Assembly: GCA_900543505.1 (NCBI GenBank)
Contig: UQSB01000001.1
Location: 1 to 64,000, forward strand
Source: an uncultured Collinsella sp.
Lineage (GTDB): Bacteria; Actinomycetota; Coriobacteriia; Coriobacteriales; Coriobacteriaceae
Direction: 5' to 3'
DNA: 64,000 nucleotides
Positions 9,871 through 17,445 of the stretch are shown here, piece after piece (the stretch's first letter is position 1; each line of letters opens with the position of its first letter). The notes under the pieces were generated by a model that saw only the letters and a list, made by a program, of their open reading frames with translations, did not search any database and was not told where the DNA came from. Position numbers and translations under genes: made by a program.

Positions 9871-10518
9871 CTAGAGCGTGCCGTAGATGCGGTCGCCGGC
9901 GTCGCCGAGGCCGGGAACGATGTAGGCAGCCTCGTTGAGATGGTCGTCGATGGCGCAGGTATAGATATGTACATCGGGATCCTTCTCGGTCAGCGACTTG
10001 AGGCCCTCGGGGGCCGCGACGATGCACAGCATGCGGATGTCCTTGACACCGCGCCCGCGCAGGTAGCTGATGGCCATCTCGGCCGAACCGCCCGTGGCGA
10101 GCATGGGGTCGACGACCAGGCAGATGCGCTGGTCGATATCCTTGGGCATCTTGCAGTAATACTCGTGCGGCTCGTGGGTGACCTCGTCGCGTTCCATGCC
10201 GATGTGGCCCACGCGAGCGGAGGGCACCAGGTCGAGGATGCCGTCGACCATGCCAAGGCCCGCACGCAGGATGGGCACGATGGCGAGTTTCTTGCCGGCA
10301 AGCTGTTTGAACGTGGCGGTAGTGATGGGGGTCTCGACCTCGACGTCTTCCATAGGCAGGTCGCGCATGGCCTCGTAGCCGTCAAAAAGCGCGAGTTCGC
10401 GCACGAGCTGACGGAACTGGTTGGTGCCGGTGTTTTTGTCGCGCAGGATCGACAGCTTGTGCTGGACGAGCGGGTGATCGACAAGCGTCACACGGGACGC
10501 ATCGTAGGTGACGGTCAT
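9871..10518 (-). CDS. upp: Uracil phosphoribosyltransferase
   Basis: UPRT converts uracil and PRPP to UMP in pyrimidine salvage. The 215-residue protein has the PRPP-binding block VVDPMLATGGSA and the C-terminal uracil-binding region around IVPGLGDAGDRIYGT. The frame is open for 20 more codons upstream, but the ATG at 10518 has GAAAGGGG before it and gives the normal length. It is monocistronic on the minus strand. A GGCGTGC inverted repeat (10567-10573 with 10589-10595) lies upstream, towards glpK. Confidence 0.95.
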   Translation of the reverse strand: MTVTYDASRVTLVDHPLVQHKLSILRDKNTGTNQFRQLVRELALFDGYEAMRDLPMEDVEVETPITTATFKQLAGKKLAIVPILRAGLGMVDGILDLVPSARVGHIGMERDEVTHEPHEYYCKMPKDIDQRICLVVDPMLATGGSAEMAISYLRGRGVKDIRMLCIVAAPEGLKSLTEKDPDVHIYTCAIDDHLNEAAYIVPGLGDAGDRIYGTL

Positions 10519-10641
10519 GGGTTGATTGCCCCTTTCGTTGCGGCCGCAAAACGGCCTTGCTGACAAGGCGTGCAGCAATGTTGCCGCCGCACGCCATGCA
10601 TTAGTTTAGCGGTTTGTTGTATCGAGCAGCCCATCGCAGCC

Positions 10642-12183
10642 CTACTGTGCGGTACTGAGCGAGCGCCTGACTGCGTCACACCAGCCCGCAAGGTTTTGCT
10701 CGCGACGCTCGGCGGACATGTGGGGAAGGAAGGTCCTAACGATCTGGGCATTTTGCTCCAGCTCTTCTAGGTCTTCCCAATAGCCGACGGCAAGACCAGC
10801 CAAGTACGCGGCACCGATTGCCGTGGTCTCCACCGTCTCGCATTGCAGCACGGGGATATCCAGCAGGTCGGCCTGGAATTGCATGATGAACTCGTTGCGC
10901 GAGGCACCGCCATCGACAGACAGGCGCTCAATCGAAAGCCCCACGTCCTGCTCCATGGCGCGCAGCACGTCGTAGCTCTGATATGCCATGGATTCGCAGG
11001 CGGCACGTACGATGGTCGCACGGCTCGAGGCGCCGGTCAGACCGCACACGATACCGCGAGCATGCGGGTCCCACCAGGGAGCACCCAAACCCGCAAAGGC
11101 CGGAACGAAGTAGCAGCCCTCGTTGTCGCTAATCGAAGCGGCGAGTTGTGCCGACTCGCTCACGCTCGAGATGATGCCCATGTTGTTGCGAAGCCAGTTC
11201 ATCGTTGAGCCGGCGGCAAAAATAGAGCCCTCGAGCGCATAGCTGACTTTGCCGTCCGCAGCGATACCGATGGTGGAGACCAGGCCATTCTTGGATTCGA
11301 CGATCTCGTCGCCGGTGTTCATGAGCATAAAGCAACCCGTGCCATAGGTGTTTTTGGTCTGGCCGGGACGGAAACAGCAGTGGCCGAACAGCGACGCCTG
11401 TTGGTCACCCGCCACGCCCATGATGGGCGGCATGTTGGTCATGATGTCGCTCGCGACGCGGCCGTAGTCGCCCGAGCTCCAGCGAACCTCGGGCATCATG
11501 GAACGTGGAACGTCAAAGAGTGCCAGCAGGTCGTCGTCCCAATCGAGCGTATGGATATTAAAGAGTGCCGTGCGGCTGGCATTGGTGTAGTCGGTGGCAA
11601 AGACCTGGCCGCCGGTGAGGTTGTAGATGAGCCAGGTGTCGATGGTGCCAAACATGAGGTCGCCCGCCGCCGCGCTTTCGCGTGCGCCGTCGACGTTGTC
11701 GAGAATCCACTGCACCTTGGAGGCCGAGAAATACGGGTCGAGCGTGAGTCCCGTGCGGGAGCGCACCAGCCCTTCTGCGCCCTGCTCGACAAGCTCGTCG
11801 ATCAGAGGTGCGGTACGGCGGCACTGCCATACGATAGCGTTATAGATCGGCTGACCGCTCACGCGATCCCAGACCACCGTGGTCTCGCGCTGGTTGGAGA
11901 TGCCGATGGCAGCAATGCGGTCGGAGTGGATACCGCTCTTAAACTGGACTTCCATCATGACGGCGATCTGGCTAGCAAGGACCGCCATGGGGTCTTGCTC
12001 CACCCAGCCGGGACGCGGGAAGCTGGTTTTGACGCTGCGACGTGCCTGCGCGACGATGCATCCGTACTCGTCGACGATGGTCGCAAGTACCGAGGTGGTG
12101 CCGCAGTCGAGCGCCATGATGTAGGAACCGCCAAAGTCAAACGAGGCATCTTCCATGCCCAGGCTGCCCAGATTCAACGACAT
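10642..12183 (-). CDS. glpK: Glycerol kinase
   Basis: This FGGY-family kinase (513 residues) phosphorylates glycerol to glycerol 3-phosphate. The ATP-binding start ALDCGTTSV, the PGWVEQDP block, ISNQRETTVVWD and the C-terminal VDGGASRNEFIMQFQAD segment all match glycerol kinases rather than other sugar kinases of the family. About 20 residues precede the first beta strand. The gene begins 13 bases after tsaC. No glpF or glpD neighbour is present, so it may act in lipid precursor supply as well as glycerol use. Confidence 0.92.
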   Translation of the reverse strand: MSLNLGSLGMEDASFDFGGSYIMALDCGTTSVLATIVDEYGCIVAQARRSVKTSFPRPGWVEQDPMAVLASQIAVMMEVQFKSGIHSDRIAAIGISNQRETTVVWDRVSGQPIYNAIVWQCRRTAPLIDELVEQGAEGLVRSRTGLTLDPYFSASKVQWILDNVDGARESAAAGDLMFGTIDTWLIYNLTGGQVFATDYTNASRTALFNIHTLDWDDDLLALFDVPRSMMPEVRWSSGDYGRVASDIMTNMPPIMGVAGDQQASLFGHCCFRPGQTKNTYGTGCFMLMNTGDEIVESKNGLVSTIGIAADGKVSYALEGSIFAAGSTMNWLRNNMGIISSVSESAQLAASISDNEGCYFVPAFAGLGAPWWDPHARGIVCGLTGASSRATIVRAACESMAYQSYDVLRAMEQDVGLSIERLSVDGGASRNEFIMQFQADLLDIPVLQCETVETTAIGAAYLAGLAVGYWEDLEELEQNAQIVRTFLPHMSAERREQNLAGWCDAVRRSLSTAQ

Positions 12184-12196
12184 CGCTTAAACCTTT

Positions 12197-12940
12197 CTAT
12201 TGCATCGGGTCGGACAGGACCCGTTCGATCTCTGATGCGGGAAGTGCGCCTTGGCGCAGGAGCTGGAGCTCGCCGTGCTGAAACGACACGATGGTCGAGG
12301 CGTCGCGACACGGGGTCTCACCGGCGTCGACGGCAACATCGACCCCCTCCAGGATGCGACCCTCCACCGTGATAAAACTTGCCGGCGCGGGCGCGCCATG
12401 CGTGTTGGCGCTGGTGCAGGCAAGGGGGCTGCCACAGGCGCGAATGAGCGCCTGCACCACGGGCGAGGCCGAAGCGCGAAGTGCCACCGTGTCGTCGGCA
12501 GCGCGCATAAAGGTCGGCACGCAGGGGGCTGCCTTGACCACGATAGTCAGGGCTCCCGGCCAGCATCGTCGCGCGAGTATGCGGGCATCTTCCGGGATAT
12601 CCACGCCATAGCGGTCGAGTGCTTCGACGCCATCGACCAGCCAAGCGACGGTTTGCGTGAGTTCACGTTGCTTGAGAGTGAAGATACGGCGATAGCCGGT
12701 GCCGAGCGCAGGAACTGCGGCGCCATTGACGGCAGCCTGCGGATCGCGCGGCCACGATGGGAATTCGCTTGTATCTTGGGGCACGGCGTCCGAGAAGGCG
12801 TTGACTGCCACGGCGACACCGTAGACGGTCTCGGTCGGGATCAAAGCCAGGCCGCCGCGGCCGAGCACCTCGGCCGTGCGCTCGACGGCAAGCCGATGCG
12901 GCTCGCGCGTTCCCTCGTATACCCGATAGACCGTCTGCAT
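12197..12940 (-). CDS. tsaC: L-threonylcarbamoyladenylate synthase (Sua5/YciO/YrdC family)
   Basis: The protein (247 residues) carries the YrdC-domain blocks IPTETVYGVAV, WPGALTIVVKA and ACTSANTHGAPA, so it should make threonylcarbamoyl-AMP for t6A tRNA modification. About 35 extra residues sit between the TETVYG loop and the lysine-containing substrate loop (LKQRE), which is unusual. There is no full-length Sua5 C-terminal domain. It is transcribed just upstream of glpK with a 13-base gap. Confidence 0.85.
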   Translation of the reverse strand: MQTVYRVYEGTREPHRLAVERTAEVLGRGGLALIPTETVYGVAVAVNAFSDAVPQDTSEFPSWPRDPQAAVNGAAVPALGTGYRRIFTLKQRELTQTVAWLVDGVEALDRYGVDIPEDARILARRCWPGALTIVVKAAPCVPTFMRAADDTVALRASASPVVQALIRACGSPLACTSANTHGAPAPASFITVEGRILEGVDVAVDAGETPCRDASTIVSFQHGELQLLRQGALPASEIERVLSDPMQ

Positions 12941-13074
12941 GTGTATGCCAGCCCCTTACGCTCTGGTGCAAGTTTGTTTACTGTGGGGCATTCTCGCACG
13001 AAACGTTCAACCTATTTGCCCAGAGCGCATGTTGGTTTGGTGAGCGGCTCTAGTAGTCGGTGAAAGTGAGGGGG

Positions 13075-13521
13075 TTATTGGACTGCGACGAACTTCTTTG
13101 GCCTGCCGGCGTGACGTTCTTGGGCGGCGTAACGCTCGATGCTGTCTATCGTTATCATCCGACGGCCGTCGACGAGTTCAACATCGAGCTTTCCGGCTTT
13201 GACCAGCGCGGTAATCCGCGGAGCGGAGACTTTGAGGTCCAGCGCTGCGTCTTTAAATGTTCGGCACGCCGCTTCCCGAGCGTCCTCGTGGTCGATTTCG
13301 ACTGAAAGGGCCACGACCTCGGCCGAGCGTTCGTACCCTGCCGGAGTCAAACCGTTGTTGAGGTCGTCGGCCAAAAACGCCATCAGTGCCTCGGTGGCAT
13401 GGGCAATCGCTTCTTCGCGCGTATCGCCATCGGCAAAGGCGCCGGGAATCTGCGGGAAGCTAGCGCAGTAACCATCGTCTTCTTTTATGAGAACGCAGTC
13501 ATAGGTAAATCGCTGCCTCAT
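13075..13521 (-). CDS. hicB: HicB-type antitoxin with DNA-binding C-terminus
   Basis: The 148-residue antitoxin has the partly degraded RNase H-like HicB fold at the N-terminus (YDCVLIKEDDGYCASFPQIPG). The C-terminal segment (about 100-140) looks like a helix-turn-helix, with ITALVKAGKLDVELVDGRRM and an Arg/Lys-rich tail. Its ATG is 11 bases past the hicA stop and has GGAGG before it. The frame extends 15 codons further upstream, but that would overlap hicA. It is expected to neutralise HicA and repress the pair from the palindrome at 13743-13764. Confidence 0.88.
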   Translation of the reverse strand: MRQRFTYDCVLIKEDDGYCASFPQIPGAFADGDTREEAIAHATEALMAFLADDLNNGLTPAGYERSAEVVALSVEIDHEDAREAACRTFKDAALDLKVSAPRITALVKAGKLDVELVDGRRMITIDSIERYAAQERHAGRPKKFVAVQ

Positions 13522-13532
13522 TTTGCCTCCAA

Positions 13533-13718
13533 CTACCATCCAGCTTGGCGACGAATACTTGCCCACGTGCCCTTCTTTGGTCGATCACCACCAGAGCCGT
13601 TCACGGTGACAACGCGGTCACCAGAAACATACTTAGCATGACTACCGACTTGCGCGACCTTCACGAATCCATCGTGCTTGAGTAGGGCAATGATTTCCCG
13701 AAAGGTAGGAGGTTGCAT
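13533..13718 (-). CDS. hicA: HicA-type mRNA interferase toxin
   Basis: The 61-residue protein has the small dsRNA-binding-like HicA fold: an N-terminal helix (REIIALLKHDGFVK), the catalytic histidine in GSHAKY, and the closing GTWASIRRQAGW motif. HicA toxins cut mRNA and are blocked by HicB. The toxin gene precedes the antitoxin gene, as in most hic loci. The AT-rich upstream region contrasts with the GC-rich surroundings and suggests acquisition by transfer. Confidence 0.88.
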   Translation of the reverse strand: MQPPTFREIIALLKHDGFVKVAQVGSHAKYVSGDRVVTVNGSGGDRPKKGTWASIRRQAGW

Positions 13719-13742
13719 GGGCCGACCTCTTTCAGCCGTCCT

Positions 13743-13764
13743 AATTATAAACTACTTTATAATT
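13743..13764 (-). promoter_or_regulatory. hicAB promoter and probable operator palindrome
   Basis: AATTATAAA and TTTATAATT form a perfect 9-bp inverted repeat around CTAC, 25 bases upstream of hicA. The left arm holds a consensus TATAAT -10 box on the minus strand (13744-13749), and a TTAGCA -35-like box lies 16 bases further upstream. HicB binding here would block RNA polymerase. Confidence 0.65.
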
Positions 13765-13786
13765 TTTGCTAACCAGTTAATAAATA

Positions 13787-15037
13787 TTACTGGCGTTGCT
13801 TGGGCTCGGTGACGATGGCTCGGACAATGCGGGGGCGATCGGTGAGGTCGTGGACGATACGCACGTCCGAAAGGCCTGCTTGACGACAGAGCTCGGCCGC
13901 AGCGTCGAGCGCGCCCTCGTAGAGCTCGCAGGCAAAGAGGCCGCCGGCGCGCAACATGTAGGGCGCCGCGTTGAGCAGGCGACGGAAGATATCGAGGCCG
14001 TCGGCGCCACCCTCGAGCGCCAGATCGGGCTCAAAGTCCTTGACCTCGTGCGGCAGCGAGCGCATGACATCGGTGGGGATGTAGGGCGGGTTGGAGACGA
14101 GTACGTCAAAGGTGCCCCACTCTTCACGGGGAATGGAGCTCACCAGGTTCGTGAGGCTGAAGGCGACCTCATCGGACGTGAGGCCAAGCGCATCGCGGTT
14201 TTTGGTAGCAAGGTCGATGGCGCGCGGCTCGATATCGGTAGCAGTGCAGGTGACGTGGCCGCGACGCTCCCAGGCGATCGAGAGCGAGATACAGCCCGTG
14301 CCGCAGCCGACCTCGAGAACGCGGGCAGTGCGGGGCTCGGCTGGGGCAGGCGCAGCGGCATCCTGAGCTGAAACCGTCTCCTGGTCGGCACCCTCGATGG
14401 CGATGCCGCATTCGTCGAGCTCGGGCTCGGCGGCTTCCGCGGCTTCGGCTTCTGCTGCTTGCGCGGCGGCTTCCTCGGCCTCGCGATCGGCCAGTTCCTC
14501 GGCATAGGCACGGCTGCCCAGTACGTCGCCGCCTAGCGCCGCCTCATCGGCAGCCGTCAGGTTAGCGGCATGGCGCTCGGCAGTCGCCCGTTCGTCGGCC
14601 AATGCGGCCTCGGCCTTGCGCGCCTCCTCGACCTCATCGTTCCAAGGCAGCTCAACACGCTGACGGGCAGCGGCCTCGGGGCTCAGTACCTCGGCATCCA
14701 GATAATTGAGGACTTCCTCGACGAGCATCTCGGTCTCGGGGCGCGGAATGAGCACACCGGGGGCGCACGCGACGTCGATCATGCGAAACTGCGTGCTGCC
14801 CGTGATGTATTGCAGCGGCTCGCCCTTAGCGCGGCGGACAACGGCCGCATGCATGGTCTCGAGCTGGGCCGCGTTAAGCGTCTCGTCCATACGCATATAT
14901 AGGTCAATGCGCGCCAGGCCCGTGGCGGCGCACAGCAGCCACTCGGCAGAAAGACGGGGGTGCTCCTCGCCGCGCTCGGCCAGGTACTCCTTGGTCCACT
15001 CGAGACAACGCTTGATGGTCCAGATCTCGTTTGCCAT
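13787..15037 (-). CDS. prmC: Release factor N5-glutamine methyltransferase with central insertion
   Basis: PrmC methylates the glutamine of the GGQ motif in release factors, and prfA lies just upstream here. The N-terminal helical domain (about 1-75) and the Rossmann methyltransferase domain (GCGTGCISLSIA, then NPPYIP) are both intact. Between them lies an Ala/Glu-rich stretch of roughly 110 residues (about 135-245), absent from typical PrmC proteins of about 280 residues. The ATG at 15037 has GGGGAGGA before it; the 25 codons upstream are not needed. The total is 416 residues. Confidence 0.9.
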   Translation of the reverse strand: MANEIWTIKRCLEWTKEYLAERGEEHPRLSAEWLLCAATGLARIDLYMRMDETLNAAQLETMHAAVVRRAKGEPLQYITGSTQFRMIDVACAPGVLIPRPETEMLVEEVLNYLDAEVLSPEAAARQRVELPWNDEVEEARKAEAALADERATAERHAANLTAADEAALGGDVLGSRAYAEELADREAEEAAAQAAEAEAAEAAEPELDECGIAIEGADQETVSAQDAAAPAPAEPRTARVLEVGCGTGCISLSIAWERRGHVTCTATDIEPRAIDLATKNRDALGLTSDEVAFSLTNLVSSIPREEWGTFDVLVSNPPYIPTDVMRSLPHEVKDFEPDLALEGGADGLDIFRRLLNAAPYMLRAGGLFACELYEGALDAAAELCRQAGLSDVRIVHDLTDRPRIVRAIVTEPKQRQ

Positions 15038-15455
15038 GGGGTCCTCCCCTCTTAAGCGCCGGGCGGCGCGCGAATGTCGGAGCAGATTGTAAGCGAGGCC
15101 AGCGCTTGGCAAGGGACGATTGAAGGCGATTATCGAGAATCAGCCCAGATTTTTGCTTGGAGCCCACCTGAAGTGTTCATTCGTCGACGTCTAAATCTGC
15201 ATCCGTCAAGTTTTTGGCAAGGTTGACCCAAAACTGACCAATATCTAACCAAACGCTTGCCACATCGCTTGACGCGCGACACGCCAAAATTCGCCCCACG
15301 ACTTCTCGAACGATATTTTGAGCAATATTTTTGATAGCGGACTTATGCCGTCAATTACCTTAAGCAGGTAAGCAGCTCAAATGACATCACAGCCGACTGA
15401 ATAAAATATCAAGGCAATGTCACCAATGACTCCCTACGGATCATTTGACAACCAA
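15038..15455. other. Non-coding stretch upstream of prmC
   Basis: No convincing open frame, tRNA or known motif was seen. The part from about 15180 to 15450 is lower in GC than its surroundings. The prmC promoter should lie at its left end. The right end runs into the repeat element that follows prfA. Confidence 0.4.
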
Positions 15456-15629
15456 GGAAACGCCGATGTTTTGGCAATGTCAGCGAGCGACGTCCAGAGC
15501 GAACAAGTTGGCATGAAAAAGGCAAGGCATAGACCTTCTGGTCATGCCTTGCCTTTTGAATGACAAATTGTCGCTCTGGGCGGCGCGCAGCGTCGGCCGG
15601 TCCGCCGTTCGGCAGAACGGCGGAACCTA
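15456..15629. repeat. Structured 3'-flank repeat, copy 1 (after prfA)
   Basis: This stretch of about 174 bases closely matches 28976-29148. It ends exactly at the prfA stop codon and contains two nested structures. One is a CCGCCGTTC/GAACGGCGG hairpin next to the gene. The other is a long hairpin with outer arms CCAGAGCGA/TCGCTCTGG and inner arms AAGGCAAGGCAT/ATGCCTTGCCTT ending in TTTT on both strands, so it can act as a bidirectional terminator. Confidence 0.75.
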
Positions 15630-16697
15630 CTACACGGCCTGTGCCAGCTTCTCGGCACGCTCGGCGGCGGCGAGCGCCTCGATGACGGTGCCGAGCTGAT
15701 CGCCCAGAAGGACGCCGTTGTAGGTGGAGTTGAAACCGATGCGGTGATCGGTCACGCGGTCCTGGGGCTGGTTGTAGGTACGGATCTTCTCGGAACGGTT
15801 GCCGTGGCCGATCTGGCTCTGGCGCTCGGCACCGAGCTCTGCCTGCTGCTTCTCGAGCTCCATCTCGTACAGACGGGCACGCAGCATCTGCATGCAGACC
15901 TCGCGGTTCTGGATCTGGGAACGCTGCTCCTGCGACTGCACCACGGTGTTGGTGGGCAGGTGGGTGATGCGCACGGCGGAGTAGGTAGTGTTAACGCACT
16001 GACCGCCAGGGCCCGAAGCGCAGTAGGTGTCGATGCGCAGGTCAGACTGGTTGATCTGGACGTCAATCTCCTCGGCCTCGGGAAGCACGGCGACGGTTGC
16101 CGTGGAGGTCTGGATACGGCCCTGGGACTCGGTCTTGGGAACGCGCTGGACGCGGTGCACGCCGGACTCGAACTTCATGACGGAGTAGACGCGGTCGCCC
16201 TCGACCTTGAACTCGATGGACTTAAAGCCGCCGGCCTCGCTAGGGCTGGAGTCGAGCACGGTGGTCTTCCAGCCGCGCGACTCGCAGAAGCGCTGGTACA
16301 TCTTGTACAGGTCGCCGGCGAAGATGGCGGCCTCGTCGCCACCGGCAGCGGAGCGGATCTCGACGATGGTGTTCTTGTCGTCGTTGGGGTCACTCGGAAT
16401 GAGCATGTACTTGATGTCTTCCTCGAGCTGGGGGAGCTTGGCCTCGTTTTCGGAGATGTCCATCTGGAGCATCTCCTTCTCATCGGCATCGGTGGTATCG
16501 TGCAGCATTTCCTTGGCAGCCTCGATGTCATCGAGCGCGCCGATGTACTCGCGCGAGGCGGCAATGAGGTCGGACTGGTGCGCGTACTCCTTGTTGAGAC
16601 GCGTGAACTCCTTGATATCGGAGGCGACGGCCGGGTCAGATAGCTTCTTCTCGAGCTCCTCGTAGGCCTTAATGATCTTTTCGAGCTTGTCGCGCAT
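15630..16697 (-). CDS. prfA: Peptide chain release factor 1
   Basis: RF1 recognises UAA and UAG stop codons and triggers peptide release. The 355-residue protein has the domain 2 block VHRVQRVPKTESQGRIQTS and the catalytic GGQ in GPGGQCVNT, where a Cys replaces the usual His after GGQ. The C-terminal RSEKIRTYN...RVTDHRIG segment is conserved. It is followed by a structured repeat and then prmC, its modifying enzyme. Confidence 0.96.
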   Translation of the reverse strand: MRDKLEKIIKAYEELEKKLSDPAVASDIKEFTRLNKEYAHQSDLIAASREYIGALDDIEAAKEMLHDTTDADEKEMLQMDISENEAKLPQLEEDIKYMLIPSDPNDDKNTIVEIRSAAGGDEAAIFAGDLYKMYQRFCESRGWKTTVLDSSPSEAGGFKSIEFKVEGDRVYSVMKFESGVHRVQRVPKTESQGRIQTSTATVAVLPEAEEIDVQINQSDLRIDTYCASGPGGQCVNTTYSAVRITHLPTNTVVQSQEQRSQIQNREVCMQMLRARLYEMELEKQQAELGAERQSQIGHGNRSEKIRTYNQPQDRVTDHRIGFNSTYNGVLLGDQLGTVIEALAAAERAEKLAQAV

Positions 16698-16893
16698 GGC
16701 GGGACTCCTTTATGTGCGTGAAGGCGAAAATCGGCAGAGTTGATGGGGCGCGCGGCGCCACTGCGGGGGTAAGCCCAGCTAGAACATGTCGATCTTCAGA
16801 TACATGCGCATCCCTTCGCGTATGAGGTACATAGTTGCGGTCTAACCCATACATGATAGCGTGCGCAGGCATACCTGCATATAACCCGCACGG

Positions 16894-16919
16894 AATGCGA
16901 CAAAGGGTCAGTCTCTTTC
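16894..16919. repeat. Left half of the GCGACAAAGGG palindrome
   Basis: AATGCGACAAAGGG (16894-16907) matches one arm of the palindrome seen whole at 31162-31194 and 48671-48701. It is followed by TCAGTCTCTTT instead of a perfect second arm. The missing arm, preceded by the near-identical TCAGTCCCTTT, is found at 24457-24474. It lies about 195 bases upstream of prfA. Confidence 0.6.
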
Positions 16920-17035
16920 CTTGAATACAACTTCATCCGAACGCCTCCCGCATTCATCCGCACATATACGGATAAATTTGGGAATCCGATACCCTGAGGG
17001 CCGGATCGGCCGGCCCCGGGAGATCGGAGGACGCC

Positions 17036-17364
17036 ATGTCCGGAAAGGGCGGGAAGGGCGCCGCGAGGGCGGTCCCGAGGACCCACGGCAGGCTCACCGG
17101 GTACGAGCGGGACACGGTCCAGAGGATGCTGAAGCGCAGGGTTCGCTCGGCCACTTCCTCGAGAGGTTCAAGGGCGTATCGACCCGCAGGCTCCACAGCT
17201 GCCTGATGTGGTTCAGATGGCTGCGCGAGGCCGCACGCGTCGGGGACAGGACGTCGCTCATGCGCGAGCAGCTCGACGACGGGCGCTACGAAAAGATCCG
17301 GAAGAAGATGATGGAGCCGGAGTACGAGTTCCATCTGGAGCCGGACGTGCAAACGGCGGGTTAA
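17036..17364 (+). pseudogene. Transposase remnant (frameshifted, possibly chimeric)
   Basis: An ATG at 17036 with GGAGG five bases upstream opens a 56-codon frame whose start (RLTGYERDTVQRMLKRR) resembles the N-terminal helix-turn-helix of IS30-type transposases. Around 17145 the coding potential moves to another frame, which reads HFLERFKGVSTRRLHSCLMW and ends at 17364. That second part resembles the C-terminus of IS1595-type transposases. The DDE core is missing, so it cannot be active. It may join pieces of two elements. The assignment rests on short motifs only. Confidence 0.4.
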
Positions 17365-17377
17365 CATAGCCTTTCAC

Positions 17378-17402
17378 CAAAAAGGGCGAGCGGCCGCGCC
17401 CT
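17378..17402 (-). terminator. Terminator of the adhesin gene
   Basis: On the minus strand AGGGCG (17397-17402) pairs with CGCCCT (17383-17388) around an 8-base GC-rich loop and is followed by TTTTTGG. It lies about 45 bases after the adhesin stop codon. Confidence 0.75.
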
Positions 17403-17445
17403 GCGACCACCCGCCCTCAATCAAAGCCCTTCTCGGCCGCCGTAG

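Noticed and set aside
15180..15450. A riboswitch, tRNA or small RNA in the lower-GC gap upstream of prmC
   Set aside because: No cloverleaf, conserved core or strong stem could be found in this stretch apart from the repeat element that follows it.
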